64,000 nucleotides of DNA from Luteolibacter sp. LG18 (GTDB lineage: Bacteria; Verrucomicrobiota; Verrucomicrobiia; Verrucomicrobiales; Akkermansiaceae), in the NCBI RefSeq assembly GCF_036322585.1, contig NZ_AP024600.1, forward strand, positions 124,001 to 188,000, written 5' to 3'. Numbering within the stretch: position 1 is the first letter of the stretch; each line of letters opens with the position of its first letter. The position numbers and the translations under genes were made by a program. The notes under the pieces were generated by a model. That model saw only the letters and a program-made list of their open reading frames with translations. It was not told the origin of the DNA and searched no databases. Below are positions 55,042-63,250 of the stretch, in pieces.

Positions 55042-56396
55042 ATTCGCTGCGGTTCAAGCTGACCCTCCGGTTTCTCGTCGGCGGCATGGTGCTGCTGGGG
55101 ATCGCGGCGCTGGTCTTCGAGTGGAGCATGCGGGTGGCACTCACCCGGGATTTCGATTCCTCCCTCTCCCTGACGCTCGAGACCCTGCGCCCCTTCGTGG
55201 AGGAGGAGAACGGCAAGGTGCGGATGGATTCCGACGTGAAGGAGATGCCGGAGTTCAACCAGTCCAAGGGCAGCGCCGTGCATTTCCTATTGGTAGACGG
55301 GGTGGAGGTCTCGCGGTCCAAGTCGCTGGGAAACTCGCGGGTATTCGTGTCCCTGCCAGCCGACCAAACCTCCGCGTCATTCGATGCGCGCTTGGGGGAC
55401 GGGCGCAAGTTCCGCTTCCTGGCGCGGGCCTTGCCGACCGTCGAAGGCCAGCGTCCGGTGCTGGTGGTGGGGCGCTATCAAAAGCCCCTCGAACACACCT
55501 TGGAGAACCTCGGCGAAAGCCTGATGACTGCCGCCTGCGCCAGTCTGGCGATGCTGGCCGCGCTGGTGTGGTGGAGCGTCCGCGGCGGACTCAGGCCCCT
55601 CAACCGGCTGGTGGTGGAAATCGACGCGGTCAAGGCCGAGTCGCTTGGCACCCGGTTCGCGTCCACTCCCCTGCCCGCCGAGCTGCGCCCCATCGCGGAA
55701 CGTCTGAATGAACTCCTGGCCCGACTGGAAGCGGCCTTCGCCCGCGAGAAACGTTTCACCGCGAACGTGGCCCATGAACTCCGCACGCCCTTGGCGGAAC
55801 TGCGCGCGCTCGCCGAGGTGAGCCTCATGGCCCCGGCCGACACACCGGAAGAAAGCGCCGCCTGCTGGCGGGACGTGAAGGACGTGTCCGGACACATGGA
55901 AGCTCTCGCGCTCCGCTTGTTGGAACTCGCCCGGGCGGAAAACCCGGCACTCGCGATCCAGCGAAGCGAGGTGAATCCCGCCGCCCTTCTCGATCAGATC
56001 TGGAAGCGCCATGCCGCACGGGCCGCCGAACGGGGGATCACCTTGCAGCAAGGGATTCCGGAAAGCCTGGTGCTCGAAAGCGATCCGGTGCTGCTGGAAA
56101 TGGCGCTTTCCAATCTCTGTGGCAACGCGGTGCAGCACGCACCGGAACACTCCCTGCTGCGCGTGGCGGCGGACGAGCACACCATCCGCTTCCTCAATCC
56201 GGCACCGGCACTTTCGCCGAACGACCTGCCGCACCTCTTCGAGCGTTTCTGGCGCAAGGATGCCTCCCGCACCGACCGCCGCCACCACGGGCTCGGCCTG
56301 GCTCTAGCCGCGGAAACCGCAGTCCTATTAGGGGGGCGCCTCGAAGCCCGGCTAACGGGACAGGGTGAGCTGGAAATGAGCATCCATCTCCCCTGA
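55038..56396 (+). CDS. Sensor histidine kinase (CusS/QseC type)
   Basis: The 452-residue kinase has two membrane helices (LRFLVGGMVLLGIAALVFEW near residues 10-28 and AACASLAMLAALVWWSVRGG near 160-180) flanking a periplasmic sensor of about 130 residues. A HAMP-like linker leads to the H box FTANVAHELRTPL with phospho-acceptor H246. The N box (LSNLCGNAVQHAPEH) and G2 (HHGLGLALA) are present; the G1 region is NPAPALSP, the NPG-type variant seen in CusS-like metal sensors. It partners the response regulator, whose stop it overlaps. The signal could be metal or envelope change, given the acidic PepSY neighbour. Confidence 0.93.
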   Translation: MNSLRFKLTLRFLVGGMVLLGIAALVFEWSMRVALTRDFDSSLSLTLETLRPFVEEENGKVRMDSDVKEMPEFNQSKGSAVHFLLVDGVEVSRSKSLGNSRVFVSLPADQTSASFDARLGDGRKFRFLARALPTVEGQRPVLVVGRYQKPLEHTLENLGESLMTAACASLAMLAALVWWSVRGGLRPLNRLVVEIDAVKAESLGTRFASTPLPAELRPIAERLNELLARLEAAFAREKRFTANVAHELRTPLAELRALAEVSLMAPADTPEESAACWRDVKDVSGHMEALALRLLELARAENPALAIQRSEVNPAALLDQIWKRHAARAAERGITLQQGIPESLVLESDPVLLEMALSNLCGNAVQHAPEHSLLRVAADEHTIRFLNPAPALSPNDLPHLFERFWRKDASRTDRRHHGLGLALAAETAVLLGGRLEARLTGQGELEMSIHLP

Positions 56397-56406
56397 GTCT
56401 ACGCGT

Positions 56407-56853
56407 TCATTTGTCTCCTGGACCGTCGGTAAAGCTGACCAGCACGGTCACCGGATCATCGAGTTCATTCCGGACTTCATAGGAACCCTTCCCATCGGCA
56501 ACGGCCAGGCCCTGCCCGACCTTGTATCTCGTTCCGGCAATGAACCTACCCGACTCCCCATCCCGCAATATCACCGACTTCTCGGAGCCCCGGTACTTAT
56601 CACGCAGATCCCACGCCTCCTTCACCCAGAGCCAAATCGAGACCTCTTTCCGCGCTCCGAAATCCGCCTGAAGCCGGATGGAGCCACCTGGTGCCAACTG
56701 AACCACACCAATCGGTTGCTCCTGAGGGCGGAGAGTGAAGCCCTCGTAGCTGGAGGCTTCCGTCCCATTCCGCTGGCCGCCGTTCTCATTCGCCCGTTCG
56801 CATCCCGTAACCATCGAACAAACGAGGCAGGCCACCATCAGGGCCGTTTTCAT
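56407..56853 (-). CDS. Small predicted lipoprotein
   Basis: I do not recognise the family. The 148-residue protein has a signal with lipobox VTGC (MKTALMVACLVCSMVTGCERANENGG, Cys at 18). The mature protein is a compact beta-rich domain (FTLRPQEQPIGVVQLAPGGSIRLQADF, YEVRNELDDPVTVLVSFTDG) reminiscent of bacterial immunoglobulin-like folds. The ATG at 56853 was chosen because it opens the signal. It is convergent with the sensor kinase, whose stop is 10 bp away. Its own upstream region contains a hairpin at 56964-56999 that could end a different, minus-strand transcript. Confidence 0.7.
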   Translation of the reverse strand: MKTALMVACLVCSMVTGCERANENGGQRNGTEASSYEGFTLRPQEQPIGVVQLAPGGSIRLQADFGARKEVSIWLWVKEAWDLRDKYRGSEKSVILRDGESGRFIAGTRYKVGQGLAVADGKGSYEVRNELDDPVTVLVSFTDGPGDK

Positions 56854-57319
56854 GTTCCGCCCGGGAAGAGACCGGAAGTGGAGGCTCAAGCGCGGCATGC
56901 AGGAGAGACATAGCCATTCTTTCCGGCTGCACCAAGGTCGAACACCCCCAGCCTGCCGAACGCAAAAACGCCCGATGACAGCGGACTGCCACCGGGCGTG
57001 ATCATTGCTCTATTGCTATTACCCAAGAAAGGGAGCGGGGCGATGGAAGGCGTCGCCGGGGCCGTTCGTTTCCATGGATCCCGGCACCGCGCAAACAACG
57101 GCGGTGGCAACACTCGGATGGAGCGGCAAAGTCATCGGGATTCGGAAAACAAACGGCAAAAGGAACGAGGCCATGGTTACGCGGCAAATCGCATCCAACA
57201 ATCAGGCTGCTGCTTGAAAATCTGCTCAGCTCTGTTATCCAGATGACAAAAGCGCGGATTTTTTCTCACCCGCTATTGGCAAGCGGGAGGCTTTGCCTCA
57301 CATCGCCCCTGTCACCGCC
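56854..57319. other. Gene-poor interval between lipoprotein and DUF3142 genes
   Basis: The 466-bp interval has no convincing gene. The minus strand carries a terminator-like hairpin at 56964-56999 without a gene before it. Its right part has a T-run (57258-57264) and an inverted repeat CCCGCT/AGCGGG (57269-57287) 33 bp before the DUF3142 start. Short reading frames on both strands lack coding bias. Confidence 0.45.
56964..56999 (-). terminator. Orphan minus-strand intrinsic terminator
   Basis: Read leftwards, ACGCCCG...CGGGCGT forms a 7-bp stem around 18 nt and ends in five T (forward A-run at 56964-56968). It would stop a transcript starting to its right, but no minus-strand gene is recognisable between 57000 and 57300, so a small RNA or short ORF is possible. 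Confidence 0.6.
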
Positions 57320-58528
57320 GTGCCACACCGTTGGCTGATTCTCCTGGCCCTTTTCCTCACCGCCTGCCGGAAGGAAGCACCGCGCCCCGCCCCTGCCATT
57401 GAAGCCTACGTCTGGCAATCGCCCGCACGGTCCGGCGTGGCCACGGCGATCGAGCGCAGCCGCGGCGCGGTAGCCACCCTCCACGTCCGCGCTGCCGAGA
57501 TGCGCTGGACAGGGAAGACCTTCGACACGAACCGGGCGATCACCGGCAGCCTGCCGACTCCCGGCTGCGGGCTGGTGCTCCGGATCGGAGCCTCGGCCTC
57601 GCAACTGGAATGGACGCCCGACCAGATCGCACCGGTGGCAAAGGTGGTGAAGGAACTCGCCGCCCTCGGTCCGAAGGAGATCCAGTGCGACTACGATTGC
57701 CCGCAGTCGCGGCTCGATCGCTACAGCCGCCTGTTGGACTCCCTGCAAACCAGTGCCGGAAACGTGCCGCTGGTTCCCACCACCCTGCCCTCGTGGCTGG
57801 ATGAACCGACATTCCGCAAGCTGGTGGCGAAGCACCCCGGTTACGTGCTGCAGGTTCACTCGCTGCAACTCCCCAAGCAAGCCGGACAGCCGGTGATGAT
57901 CTTCGATCCATCCGCCGCACGTTCGGCGGCGAAGAAGGCCTCGGCCCTCGGCGTGCCCTTCCGGATCGCCATGGCCACCTATGGCTGCGAGGTCTGGTTC
58001 GGCTCCGACGGCAAGGTGATGGAGGTCGTCTCCGAAGACACCGCGCCCCTGACCAAGGCCCCCGCCAGCCGGGCGTATGCCTTGGCCGATCCCACGGAAA
58101 GCGCGCGCCTCGTCCGCGAGTGGAGTGCTTCGCCTCCCTCCGGTCTCCAGGCCGTGATCTGGTACCGACTGCCGGTGGAAGGCGACCGACGGAACTGGCC
58201 GTGGGTGACCTTCCAGCACGTCATCCGCGGTGAGGAGGCCGCGCCCGATCTCACGCTCGAAAGCACGGATCACGATGGCACCTTCGATTTGCACATCGTG
58301 AATCGCGGGGATTTTCCCGTGCCTCTTCCCGCCGACGCCATCGTCACCACTCCCGTCATCTCCGCCGATGGCGTGGGTGCCTATCGTCTGGAAAAACGGG
58401 CGGATGGCATGCATTATCTCCGCCGCGACGGCATCTGGCCCTGGCTCGATCCCGGGAAGAAAATTCCCGCGGGATGGTTGAGAACCCACGAGCCGGTTTC
58501 ACGTATTGATTGGCACTTCACTCCATGA
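57320..58528 (+). CDS. DUF3142 lipoprotein
   Basis: The 402-residue protein has the start MPHRWLILLALFLTAC (GTG at 57320) with lipobox LTAC and a mature Cys near residue 16. The body matches DUF3142 as I remember it: AYVWQSPARSGVATAIERSRGAVATLHVRAAEMRW, the catalytic-like pattern KEIQCDYDCPQSRLDRY, LVPTTLPSWLDEPTFRKLV and HPGYVLQVHSL. DUF3142 proteins resemble glycoside-hydrolase-like TIM barrels with no proven activity. Its stop overlaps the next gene by 4 bp (ATGA at 58525), so it is cotranscribed with the large exported protein that follows. A TTG 27 bp upstream is a less likely start. Confidence 0.85.
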   Translation: MPHRWLILLALFLTACRKEAPRPAPAIEAYVWQSPARSGVATAIERSRGAVATLHVRAAEMRWTGKTFDTNRAITGSLPTPGCGLVLRIGASASQLEWTPDQIAPVAKVVKELAALGPKEIQCDYDCPQSRLDRYSRLLDSLQTSAGNVPLVPTTLPSWLDEPTFRKLVAKHPGYVLQVHSLQLPKQAGQPVMIFDPSAARSAAKKASALGVPFRIAMATYGCEVWFGSDGKVMEVVSEDTAPLTKAPASRAYALADPTESARLVREWSASPPSGLQAVIWYRLPVEGDRRNWPWVTFQHVIRGEEAAPDLTLESTDHDGTFDLHIVNRGDFPVPLPADAIVTTPVISADGVGAYRLEKRADGMHYLRRDGIWPWLDPGKKIPAGWLRTHEPVSRIDWHFTP

Positions 58529-60840
58529 ACCTCCGCGTTCTTCCCGGGCTGCTTGCCTGGACCGTTCTCTCCCCCATCGCGACCGCCTGCGGCCCGTTCT
58601 TCCGCGATACCGTATTGGACAAACCCCAAGCCGCAATGGCCGTGCCCTTGGTATCCTACGTCACGGAACTATCCAACATCGCGGGGGTGCCTTGCCCACC
58701 AGAATCCCCTGATCCACACGATTCCACGTTCCTTGCCCAGATTCCCGAGGAATTGAAGGAGCTGAAACAGCTCTGGACCGAGCTCAAAGTAGAGCCGACG
58801 GAGATCGAACGCCGGCTCACGCGTTACGCGGAAGTGAGGAAGACCTTGCTGGAGGACGTGGGGCCGACATGCATCAACCGGTTCCCCACCCAGACCGGAG
58901 CTCTGGTGCACTCGATGCGGGAAAGACCATTGGACTTCAGTTTCCCACCGGAAGTAGCGGATTACGTGGAAGCGGCCCGTCTCCATGCCATTGGCCAAGG
59001 TGAGCAAGCTCGCGCGCTGTGGAAGGCCATTCTCGATCGCCCCATCGAGCAACGGAAATTGAGGTGCATCTGGGCGGCTTGGATGCTGGCGAAGACCTCG
59101 CCTGACGAATCCGAATCGTTGTCTTGGTATGAGCGGGTCGAAAAGGAAGCAGCAGCAGGTGGCACCGATGCCGTCGGACTGGTGGCAGCCTCCATGGGCT
59201 GGAGGGCAATGTTGACAAACGACCTGAATGTAAAACTCCGCCTCTATTTCGAGGGGGTGCGCCGCGGCCACGCCAAGGACATCACCGAAGTCAGACAGTG
59301 CTCGGAGGCCATCCTGAACTCTACCAACCCGGATCAACTCGCCGCGGCTGCGGCCGATCCCCTCCTGCGACAGCTCATACACCTCCAATTGCAGGCGAAA
59401 CTGGATCATCCACGTCCTGAAATCCGGGCCGATCATGCACCATCGTTGGTTCCCGAGGCATGGCTAACCGCCGTCCAGCAGCACGCAAAAGCCCCCTTGC
59501 CCGATGGACCGCGTCTGGCATGGGCGCTCTACGCCTCAGGTCAGTTCGACGAGTCCAAGCACTGGCTGGATCTTTCGGATCCCGGTGCTCCGCTTGCCCT
59601 TTGGCTCCGTGCGAAATTCGACCTGCGAGCAGGCAAGCTGGAAACCGCCCAGCTTCACCTCGATGCAGCGCTCAAGAAACTGCGGGCCACCGCACACTGG
59701 AATCCGGGCAATCCCCACCGGGACGCAGGCTGGAGTGAATCCGAGCTCATGCGGTCCAAAGCAAACCAAGGCCGCCTGTTCGCGGATGCGGGCTTGGTCG
59801 CCCTCGGACGAGAAGACTATCTACAATCCCTCGAACTGTTGCGCCAGGGCGGCTACGATGCCGACGCCGCATACATCGCGGAGCACCTCGTTTCGACGTC
59901 CTCCTTGCTGAAGCATGTCAAAGCGGTGGCTCCCCATGACTCGGATCGACCGGCAGGGGAGCAGGGCTACTTTGAAAGGTATTCCCTCGAAGACGCGCCA
60001 CCGGAAGTCGATCCGGCCACCTGCCTGGAACCCGACCGGATCGGCGTCTACCAGTGGCTCAGAAATCCCGACAACCGCTTGCGCTATGAACTGGCCCGAA
60101 GACTGGGCCGCGAAGGCCGGCTGGACGAAGCCATCGCGTTCATGCCCCCCCAGTTGAAAAAACTCTCGCTCCACTACGCCGACTTGGATCGAGCCAGACG
60201 TTCGAAACGTTACAAAGGCCCGGCTCTCGCCGCCATCATCTGGCGGCAAGCCCGGATCCACCGGTGGTGGGGAGCTCAGCTTTTTTCGACGGACAGCAGC
60301 CCGGACGGCGGGATCTACGATTGGGGATATCCGGCTCCCGATTTGAAAAGCATGCGGCGTTTCCGTGAAGGATGGTCGATCACCTGGCCGGACCGCTACC
60401 CGACTTTCCCGACGGCGGCGCAAATCGGCCCAGCACTCCAACCTGCCGATACCGCGGTGCCCCGCGTCACGGCGGACGAAGTCCGGCGGATGTCGATCGA
60501 ACGGCTACCCTACAACCTGCGCTACCACTACCGCATGGTGGCCGCCGACCTCGCATGGCAGGCAGCAGCCCTGTTGCCCGACGACGACCCGAACCTCGCG
60601 CCCCTTTATCACACCGCCGGATTGTGGGCGGTGGCCGGCGATGGAGGGAAACGGTTCTATGATGCGATGATGAAGCGTTGCCCAAGAGCGGAAGCCGCTA
60701 TCGCAGACGCGCGTGCCGGCGGGTTCGATTGGCAGCAGCCCCATTTGGCCGAACTGCCGGGATTCCCCACCGCGCTTGCGCCGAAGAAATCCGATCATCC
60801 GTGGACTCCCCGCAAGGAACCTTTGCTGCCGGAAAATTGA
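58525..60840 (+). CDS. Large exported tandem paralogue 1 (771 aa)
   Basis: I do not recognise the family. The protein begins MNLRVLPGLLAWTVLSPIATACGPFF, with a signal and lipobox-like TACG, so it is exported and perhaps lipid-anchored. The body is alpha-helical and repeat-like, with many [L/A]xxA[L/A]W helices (AARLHAIGQGEQARALWKAIL, WAAWMLAKTSPDESESLSWYERVEKEAAAG, LAWALYASGQFDESKHWL), which look like TPR/Sel1-type arrays. The 60910-63195 gene is a clear paralogue with the same order of motifs. It is translationally coupled to the DUF3142 gene. Function unknown; the pair may form a complex on the outer membrane. Confidence 0.7.
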   Translation: MNLRVLPGLLAWTVLSPIATACGPFFRDTVLDKPQAAMAVPLVSYVTELSNIAGVPCPPESPDPHDSTFLAQIPEELKELKQLWTELKVEPTEIERRLTRYAEVRKTLLEDVGPTCINRFPTQTGALVHSMRERPLDFSFPPEVADYVEAARLHAIGQGEQARALWKAILDRPIEQRKLRCIWAAWMLAKTSPDESESLSWYERVEKEAAAGGTDAVGLVAASMGWRAMLTNDLNVKLRLYFEGVRRGHAKDITEVRQCSEAILNSTNPDQLAAAAADPLLRQLIHLQLQAKLDHPRPEIRADHAPSLVPEAWLTAVQQHAKAPLPDGPRLAWALYASGQFDESKHWLDLSDPGAPLALWLRAKFDLRAGKLETAQLHLDAALKKLRATAHWNPGNPHRDAGWSESELMRSKANQGRLFADAGLVALGREDYLQSLELLRQGGYDADAAYIAEHLVSTSSLLKHVKAVAPHDSDRPAGEQGYFERYSLEDAPPEVDPATCLEPDRIGVYQWLRNPDNRLRYELARRLGREGRLDEAIAFMPPQLKKLSLHYADLDRARRSKRYKGPALAAIIWRQARIHRWWGAQLFSTDSSPDGGIYDWGYPAPDLKSMRRFREGWSITWPDRYPTFPTAAQIGPALQPADTAVPRVTADEVRRMSIERLPYNLRYHYRMVAADLAWQAAALLPDDDPNLAPLYHTAGLWAVAGDGGKRFYDAMMKRCPRAEAAIADARAGGFDWQQPHLAELPGFPTALAPKKSDHPWTPRKEPLLPEN

Positions 60841-60909
60841 GTCTCCACATTGGCCCGCTTGAATGAGAAGCCGCTCCTCGAATCCCTGTATTCCTCCTGA
60901 CCCCACCCC

Positions 60910-63195
60910 ATGAACCGCCGCGTTCTCCCCGGGCTGCTTGCCTGGACCGCCCTTGCTCCCTTCGCGGCCGCGTGCGGACCGTTCTTTCCGGACACCGTCC
61001 TCGACAAGCCTCAGGCCGCACTCGACGTGCCGCCGGTTTCCTACATGGCCGAGCTGCACCGGATCGCGGGCACGCCCATGGCCCGGAACAACCCGATGCA
61101 GGCCGATACCCCGTTCCTCGCCCAGATTCCGCTGGAGGAGGCGCAGCTCCGTCTGGAATGGCAGACGGCCGGGGTGCCGGCGGCCACGATCGACGAACGA
61201 CTGAAGCTCTATGTGGCGGTGCGCACGACCTTGCTGACCGGCATCGATGGCGCCGGCCTGATGGATTTTCCGGTCGGCCAGGGCGGCGCGGCCGGCCTGA
61301 TCGTGCGTCCCATCGGAGACGGATTCCCGGCGGATGTGTCCGACTACGTGGAAGGCGCGCGGCTGCTCGCGACCGGCCATGCCGTGGAGGCGCGCACGCT
61401 TTGGAAATCCATCCTGGGACGCCCGGCCGCGGAAAAACGCCTGCGCGGCACCTGGGCGGCCTGGATGCTGGCGAAGACCTCCACCGAAATGCCGGAGTGC
61501 CTGGGTTGGTATGAACGCGTGGAAAAGGAAGCCGCGGAGGGAGGCATCGACATCCTCCGCCTCTCCGCCGCGGCGAAATCCTGGCGGGCCTCCCAAGCGG
61601 AAAAGCCCGTCGAGCGCCTGCGCCTGTTCTACGATGCGTTCCGTAGCGGCAAGGACTCGGCCGCGCTGGACGTGAGACAGACCACCGAGGCCATCCTGGC
61701 CACGAAGGACGCCGAAACACTGGATGCCGCAGCCGGAGACCCGGTGATCCGCCGTCTCCTGAACCTCCACCTCCAGGCCCTCCTCGATGGCCCGCGGGTG
61801 ACCGACCGCCTCACGGAGGAAAGCGAGCCCGGGGACGGCGAGGAGAAGAAAGACGAACCCCTGCCTCCGGACGAATGGCTTGCCGCGCTGGAAGCCCACG
61901 CGCCCCTGCCTCTGGAGGAAGGTGCCCGTCTCGCATGGGCGCTGTATGCCGCCGGGCGCTATGACGAAGCCTTCCACTGGCTGGAAATTTCGGTGCAAAC
62001 CGAGCCGCTGGCCCAATGGCTGCGGGCGAAGTTCGACCTGCGCTCTGGCGACACCGGGGCCGCCCGCCAACATCTCGCGTCCGCCATCCGCGCCTACTCC
62101 GCCACCCCGGACTGGAAGCCGGACAATCCCTATCTCGCGGACCTTTGGCTGGACGGCGGGCAGGAACGCCTCCGCGGCTTCCAAGGACGCCTGTTGGCGG
62201 ATGCAGGCATGGTGGCGCTCTCGCTGGAAGACCGCTCGGCCGCCCTCGATCTGTTGGCGACGGGTGGCTACGACGAGGACGCCGCCTACATCGCGGAACA
62301 GGTGCTATCCACCGATGAACTGCTGAAGCACGTTCGGGAAAAGGCCCCGATGTGGGAACAAGCCACTCATCCAAGAGCTGAGGACGAGGATGCCTACGGC
62401 CTCGATCACGATTCCGATCCCGTCGATCCCGCCACCTGTCTGGAGGGAGACTCGATCGGCAACTACTCGTGGAACATCACGCCGAAGAACCGCCTGCGCT
62501 ACGAACTGGCCCGGCGGCTGGCGCGTGAGGGACGTCTCACCGAAGCCGGCGATTTCATGCCACCCGCCTTGAAGCCCTTGTTTGCCCACTACCGGGCCCT
62601 CGATGAAGCGCGGCTGTCCGGACGTTTCACAGGAGAAGCCCTCGCCGCCATCACCTGGCGGGAAGCCCGCATCCACCGCTACTGGGGTGCCGAGCTGTTC
62701 TCCTCGGACGGAGCGCCGGACGGCGGCATCCATCAATGGGCCTTCGAGGCCACCGATTTCGCCGCTCATCGCGCCCACCGCGATGGATGGACCGTCGAAT
62801 GGAAGGAGACCATTGAGATCCGGGATGCGGAGCTGGAAGAGGACCGTGCCGTGCCGATGATCCATGAAAGCGAGCTCCAGCGGGTGAAGCAGCACCCGAT
62901 GCCGAACACCAACCGTTTTCACTACCGCTACATCGCGGCGGAGCTCGCGGGCAAGGCCGCCGACTCGCTGCCGGACAACCACCCGCAGCTCGCGCCGCTC
63001 TACAACACCGCCGGACAATGGCTCGCCGCCCGCGATCCCAAGGCCGCCGACGTCTACTATCAGGCGATGGTGAAGCGCTGCAAAGAGACGGAAATGGGAC
63101 AGGCCGCGGACAAGAAGCGCTGGTTCCTCGGCGAGGCGGAAACGCTGAAGGACCTACCGGGACTGCCCGCGGAGCTGATGCCGAACCAGCCTTAG
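60910..63195 (+). CDS. Large exported tandem paralogue 2 (761 aa)
   Basis: The product repeats the plan of the previous gene: MNRRVLPGLLAWTALAPFAAACGPFFPDTVLDKPQAAL, then ARLLATGHAVEARTLWKSIL, WAAWMLAKTSTEMPECLGWYERVEKEAAEGG, LAWALYAAGRYDEAFHWLEIS and a matching C-terminal domain with RIHRYWGAELFSSDGAPDGGI. The two differ mainly by an acidic insertion (ESEPGDGEEKKDE near residue 305) in this copy. A gap of 69 bp separates them, likely one operon. The near-identical first 40 residues suggest a recent duplication of the export signal or conversion. Function unknown. Confidence 0.7.
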   Translation: MNRRVLPGLLAWTALAPFAAACGPFFPDTVLDKPQAALDVPPVSYMAELHRIAGTPMARNNPMQADTPFLAQIPLEEAQLRLEWQTAGVPAATIDERLKLYVAVRTTLLTGIDGAGLMDFPVGQGGAAGLIVRPIGDGFPADVSDYVEGARLLATGHAVEARTLWKSILGRPAAEKRLRGTWAAWMLAKTSTEMPECLGWYERVEKEAAEGGIDILRLSAAAKSWRASQAEKPVERLRLFYDAFRSGKDSAALDVRQTTEAILATKDAETLDAAAGDPVIRRLLNLHLQALLDGPRVTDRLTEESEPGDGEEKKDEPLPPDEWLAALEAHAPLPLEEGARLAWALYAAGRYDEAFHWLEISVQTEPLAQWLRAKFDLRSGDTGAARQHLASAIRAYSATPDWKPDNPYLADLWLDGGQERLRGFQGRLLADAGMVALSLEDRSAALDLLATGGYDEDAAYIAEQVLSTDELLKHVREKAPMWEQATHPRAEDEDAYGLDHDSDPVDPATCLEGDSIGNYSWNITPKNRLRYELARRLAREGRLTEAGDFMPPALKPLFAHYRALDEARLSGRFTGEALAAITWREARIHRYWGAELFSSDGAPDGGIHQWAFEATDFAAHRAHRDGWTVEWKETIEIRDAELEEDRAVPMIHESELQRVKQHPMPNTNRFHYRYIAAELAGKAADSLPDNHPQLAPLYNTAGQWLAARDPKAADVYYQAMVKRCKETEMGQAADKKRWFLGEAETLKDLPGLPAELMPNQP

Positions 63196-63250
63196 CGTCT
63201 CTGTGTGTCCGTGCCCGGGAGAACGCGGCCACATCATTCGATCTGAACTA

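Noticed and set aside
55038..56396. Degenerate sensor kinase lacking its G1 box
   Set aside because: The NPAPAL segment is the NPG-type variant I know from CusS-like heavy-metal sensor kinases, so it is not evidence of inactivation.
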